A DNA stretch of 34,637 bases. It comes from an uncultured Spirochaetales bacterium (GTDB lineage Bacteria > Spirochaetota > Spirochaetia > Sphaerochaetales > Sphaerochaetaceae). Position 1 is the stretch's first letter. Each line of letters begins with the position of its first letter. Below are positions 32,463 through 34,637 of the stretch, in pieces. The stretch lies in assembly GCA_934276485.1 (NCBI GenBank), contig CAKQTE010000053.1, forward strand, positions 1-34,637, in the 5' to 3' direction. The notes under the pieces are model-generated. The model saw only the letters and a program-made list of their open reading frames with translations. It did no database searches and was not told where the DNA came from. The position numbers were made by a program, and so were the translations under genes.

Positions 32463-33845
32463 ATGGAAAATTCAACTAGGGAGACATTATCGTCTCGCCT
32501 TGGATTCATCCTATTGTCAGCAGGATGCGCTATCGGACTGGGAAACGTTTGGAGATTCCCATATATCGTAGGTGAATATGGTGGAGCATTATTCGTATTA
32601 ATCTATCTTGCATTCCTATTGCTGATCGGTTTCCCTGTAATGGTTATGGAGTTCTCCTTAGGCAGGTCATCAAGAAAGAATATTTCCCTTGCACTTTTGC
32701 ATCTAGAAAAGAAGGGAACCAAGTGGCATTGGTATGGCCCTATCGCAATAGCTGGAAACTATCTATTGATGATGTTCTATACCACTATCACAGGTTGGCT
32801 TCTATATTATGTATTTGCATCTCTACGTGGATCATATTTTGGCCTATCGTCAGAAGGAGTTGCTGCGGTATTCACTACCCTACACCAACAGCCATTGACA
32901 ATGTTTATATGGATGGCAATTGGAACCATCATTGGATTCTCCATCTGTGCAACAGGTCTACAGAAAGGAGTTGAGAAAGCATCAAAGCTAATGATGGGTG
33001 CTTTGATCGTTCTTATCTTTGTTCTTGCTATCCATTCAATAATCATCGATAAAACAAACGAAGGTTTGAAGTTCTATCTCAAGCCAAGCTTGGAAGCACT
33101 CAATTCCCATCCATTGGGTGAGATTATCTTTGCAGCTATGAGCCAAGCATTCTTCACACTCTCAATTGGTATGGGAGGAATGACTATCTTTGGCTCCTAC
33201 ATCAATAAGGAAAAGTCTCTCACAGGAGAGAGCATGAACGTAATTGCTCTCGATACTTTCGTAGCTCTTATGGCAGGACTAATTATATTCCCTGCATGCT
33301 ATGCATTTGGTGTAAAGCCAAACTCAGGACCAGGATTGTTGTTTGTTACCCTTCCTAATATCTTTGCATCCATGGCAGGTGGAAGACTATGGGGAGTATT
33401 GTTCTTTTTGTTCATGAGCTTTGCAGCAATAACAACATTGATTGCAGTATTCGAGAACATCGTATCATATTGGATGGACAACCATGGCTGGTCCAGAAAG
33501 AAAGCATGTCTTGTTAACTGCATTGCTATAATTGTTCTTTCTCTTCCATGCATTCTTGGATTCAATGTACTATCTGGATTCCAACCTCTAGGAGATGGCA
33601 CAGGAGTATTGGATCTAGAAGACTTCTTAATCTCTTCAACTATCATGCCTCTCGGCTCATTGTTGATAGTCCTCTTCTGTACTCATAACATTGGCTGGGG
33701 ATTTGATTCTTTTCAGAAGGAAGCAAATGAAGGACATGGATTGAAATTCCCTTCATTCATGAGCTTCTACTGCAAATGGATACTTCCTTTGATCATCATA
33801 GTGATATTCATCAAAGGCTATTGGGATATCTTCTCTCGCTTATAA
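32463..33845 (+). CDS. Neurotransmitter:sodium symporter family (SNF) transporter
   Basis: 460 residues of hydrophobic helices. The first helix has the family motif GNVWRFPY (27-34) with the asparagine that binds sodium in LeuT. Further typical segments are FYTTITGWLLYYVF, FFTLSIGMGGMTIFGSY and FFLFMSFAAITTLIAVFE. Bacterial members import amino acids, such as tyrosine, tryptophan or leucine, driven by sodium; the substrate here is unknown. TGAGG precedes the ATG. It has its own terminator. Confidence 0.93.
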   Translation: MENSTRETLSSRLGFILLSAGCAIGLGNVWRFPYIVGEYGGALFVLIYLAFLLLIGFPVMVMEFSLGRSSRKNISLALLHLEKKGTKWHWYGPIAIAGNYLLMMFYTTITGWLLYYVFASLRGSYFGLSSEGVAAVFTTLHQQPLTMFIWMAIGTIIGFSICATGLQKGVEKASKLMMGALIVLIFVLAIHSIIIDKTNEGLKFYLKPSLEALNSHPLGEIIFAAMSQAFFTLSIGMGGMTIFGSYINKEKSLTGESMNVIALDTFVALMAGLIIFPACYAFGVKPNSGPGLLFVTLPNIFASMAGGRLWGVLFFLFMSFAAITTLIAVFENIVSYWMDNHGWSRKKACLVNCIAIIVLSLPCILGFNVLSGFQPLGDGTGVLDLEDFLISSTIMPLGSLLIVLFCTHNIGWGFDSFQKEANEGHGLKFPSFMSFYCKWILPLIIIVIFIKGYWDIFSRL

Positions 33846-33913
33846 GGCTTTTGGGGCACTTCGAGCAATTTCATTAAGTTGAGAAACTTTATAAGCACAT
33901 GTTTTGTGGAATT

Positions 33914-33955
33914 AAATGCAACCATCTTATTTGATAAGGATTGCATTTACTTTTT
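33914..33955 (+). terminator. Terminator of the SNF transporter gene
   Basis: AAATGCAA (33914-33921) pairs with TTGCATTT (33941-33948), with an inner CTTAT/ATAAG helix, then TACTTTTT. About 70 bases after the stop codon. Confidence 0.75.
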
Positions 33956-34063
33956 CAATTAACAAAAGTCTCCATCTGTTAACTAAGCAGATAATGACTA
34001 TGAATAATAATAGAGTATTCTCATAAGCAAAATGAGGATTTAATGAAAGAAAAACTTTTCCTG

Positions 34064-34214
34064 TAAAAGCTTGCGAAAATCTAAAACAAGAAGGCGTCAG
34101 CCTTCTATGCCGCTGGGCTAGCGGTGAAAGCTCGTTGATACTGTCACCATCAGGTGTCTTGAGCGAGAAGAAGCTCCATCCAAAACATTCATGTTTGGGT
34201 GGAGAGTAGGTCAC
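34064..34214 (+). ncRNA. IS200/IS605-like right end / omega-RNA-like structured segment
   Basis: At least four stem-loops lie in 116 bases: AGAAGGC/GCCTTCT (34089-34106), CCGCT/AGCGG (34110-34124), a GCTC/GAGC helix enclosing GATAC/GTGTC (34130-34164), and a long terminal hairpin CTCCATCCAAA/TTTGGGTGGAG (34174-34204) followed by AGTAGGTCAC. From memory this order (TTGAGCGAGAAGAAGCTCC, palindrome, then AGTxGxTCAC) resembles the 3' end of tnpB-type IS200/IS605 elements, where the omega-RNA lies. Just before it, one frame reads VKACENLKQEGVSLL, similar to TnpB C-termini, but there is no tnpB gene. A truncated element or a palindrome-associated miniature element is likely. The preceding 33956-34063 shows no gene. 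Confidence 0.55.
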
Positions 34215-34223
34215 ACAGTTCAT

Positions 34224-34513
34224 ATGAAAAACTATCGATTACTAGTAATAAATCCAGGATCAACATCCACTAAAATAAGCGTTTTTGATAACGAGAAGAA
34301 TATATTCACGGAAAGTGTATTCCATGATGCGCCCCTACTATTAAGCTTTGGCTCAGTATCTGACCAAGCTCCAATGCGTAAAGAGGTCATTTTTAATCTA
34401 CTAAAGAAACACAATATCGATATCCATTCAATCGATGTATTCATAGGTCGTGGTGGTTGTGCATACTCACAGCCTTCTGGCGTGATGACAATTGACCAAA
34501 AGCTATACGAAGA
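34224..34513 (+). pseudogene. buk: Butyrate kinase, truncated by a group II intron
   Basis: About 96 residues remain of the expected ~355. The N-terminus LLVINPGSTSTKISVFDNE is the acetokinase-family phosphate-binding motif of butyrate kinases, and VFIGRGGCAYSQPSGVMTIDQKLYEE continues the buk pattern. Butyrate kinase converts butyryl phosphate and ADP to butyrate and ATP. At about 34514 the similarity stops and the 3' end of a minus-strand group II intron begins. Because the intron is antisense to buk it cannot be spliced from the buk transcript. No good ribosome binding site precedes the ATG; the IS605-like segment ends only ten bases upstream and may have replaced it. Gene remnants beyond the intron would lie outside the window. 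Confidence 0.8.
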
Positions 34514-34637
34514 ATCGAGTAGGAGGCAACTGATTAATTCAGTTACCGTCCTCTCACACCACCGTACGTACCGTCTTCAGTATACGGCGGTTCCTAAATC
34601 ACATGCCTACGAACATCTTGTTGTAGGTATCTAATAA
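34514..34637 (-). mobile_element. Group II intron, 3' end only (domains V and VI)
   Basis: On the minus strand, domain V is visible as a ~36-base hairpin (34593-34558) of the GAACCGCCGTATAC...GTACGTACGGTGGTG type. Then GAGAGGACGG and domain VI follow, with paired AACTGA/TCAGTT (about 34553-34520), ending CCTCCTACTCGAT at the junction with buk. This is the typical 3' end of a bacterial group II intron. The intron-encoded reverse transcriptase and 5' end should lie beyond the window. The window stopping inside it may reflect a break at a repeated element. Confidence 0.8.

Noticed and set aside
33927..34223. Open frame of 98 codons on the minus strand after the SNF transporter
   Set aside because: It covers a terminator and the structured IS605-like segment and shows no family similarity or ribosome binding site.

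Overview
The window is AT-rich bacterial DNA, most likely from a spirochaete (Spirochaetota), with a host-associated Sphaerochaeta- or Treponema-like organism as my best guess. The main evidence is an alanyl-tRNA synthetase of only 597 residues that ends at the editing-domain zinc motif, the short form I know from spirochaetes. Supporting signs are a lipobox surface protein, a small beta-barrel-like exported protein, branched-chain amino acid (Liv) transport genes, and several AAA/DUF4143 ATPases. The lineage is inferred; no 16S gene is present.

Layout. 1-5800: ABC exporter half-transporter, ATPase 1 between two near-identical 45-bp palindromes, then divergent ychF and hflX. 5800-9200: small exported beta-rich protein, OPT-family transporter and rlmN. 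9190-12030: two divergent ATPases (2 and 3) whose shared intergenic region carries two unrelated palindrome families; a second copy of ATPase 3's palindrome follows its stop codon. 12060-15150: alaS, a divergent dprA-like gene and tRNA-Phe(GAA). 15440-18990: ATPase 4 with 33-bp tandem repeats upstream, then a small DNA-binding-type protein paired with a Schlafen/AlbA-type ATPase and a 21-bp direct repeat. 19070-23780: ribokinase, then a minus-strand operon of an old-yellow-enzyme-type reductase and both subunits of aconitase X. 23860-29270: a complete minus-strand livJHMGF operon with a CBS-ACT protein. 29500-33850: a large Ig-like lipoprotein and an NSS sodium symporter. 33910-34637: a structured IS200/IS605-like (omega-RNA-like) segment next to a butyrate kinase gene cut by the 3' end of an antisense group II intron.

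The most unusual feature is the set of four P-loop ATPases within 15 kb. Each has its own palindromic or tandem repeat at its promoter. Two have a second copy of the same palindrome right after the stop codon. All four are placed tail-to-tail with a housekeeping gene. They look like self-contained cassettes with private recognition sites inserted next to transcription terminators, in some ways like REP/RAYT systems, although no transposase is present. A second point of interest is the aconitase X plus ene-reductase operon beside an amino-acid importer, which suggests a dehydration-plus-reduction route for an unidentified hydroxylated substrate.
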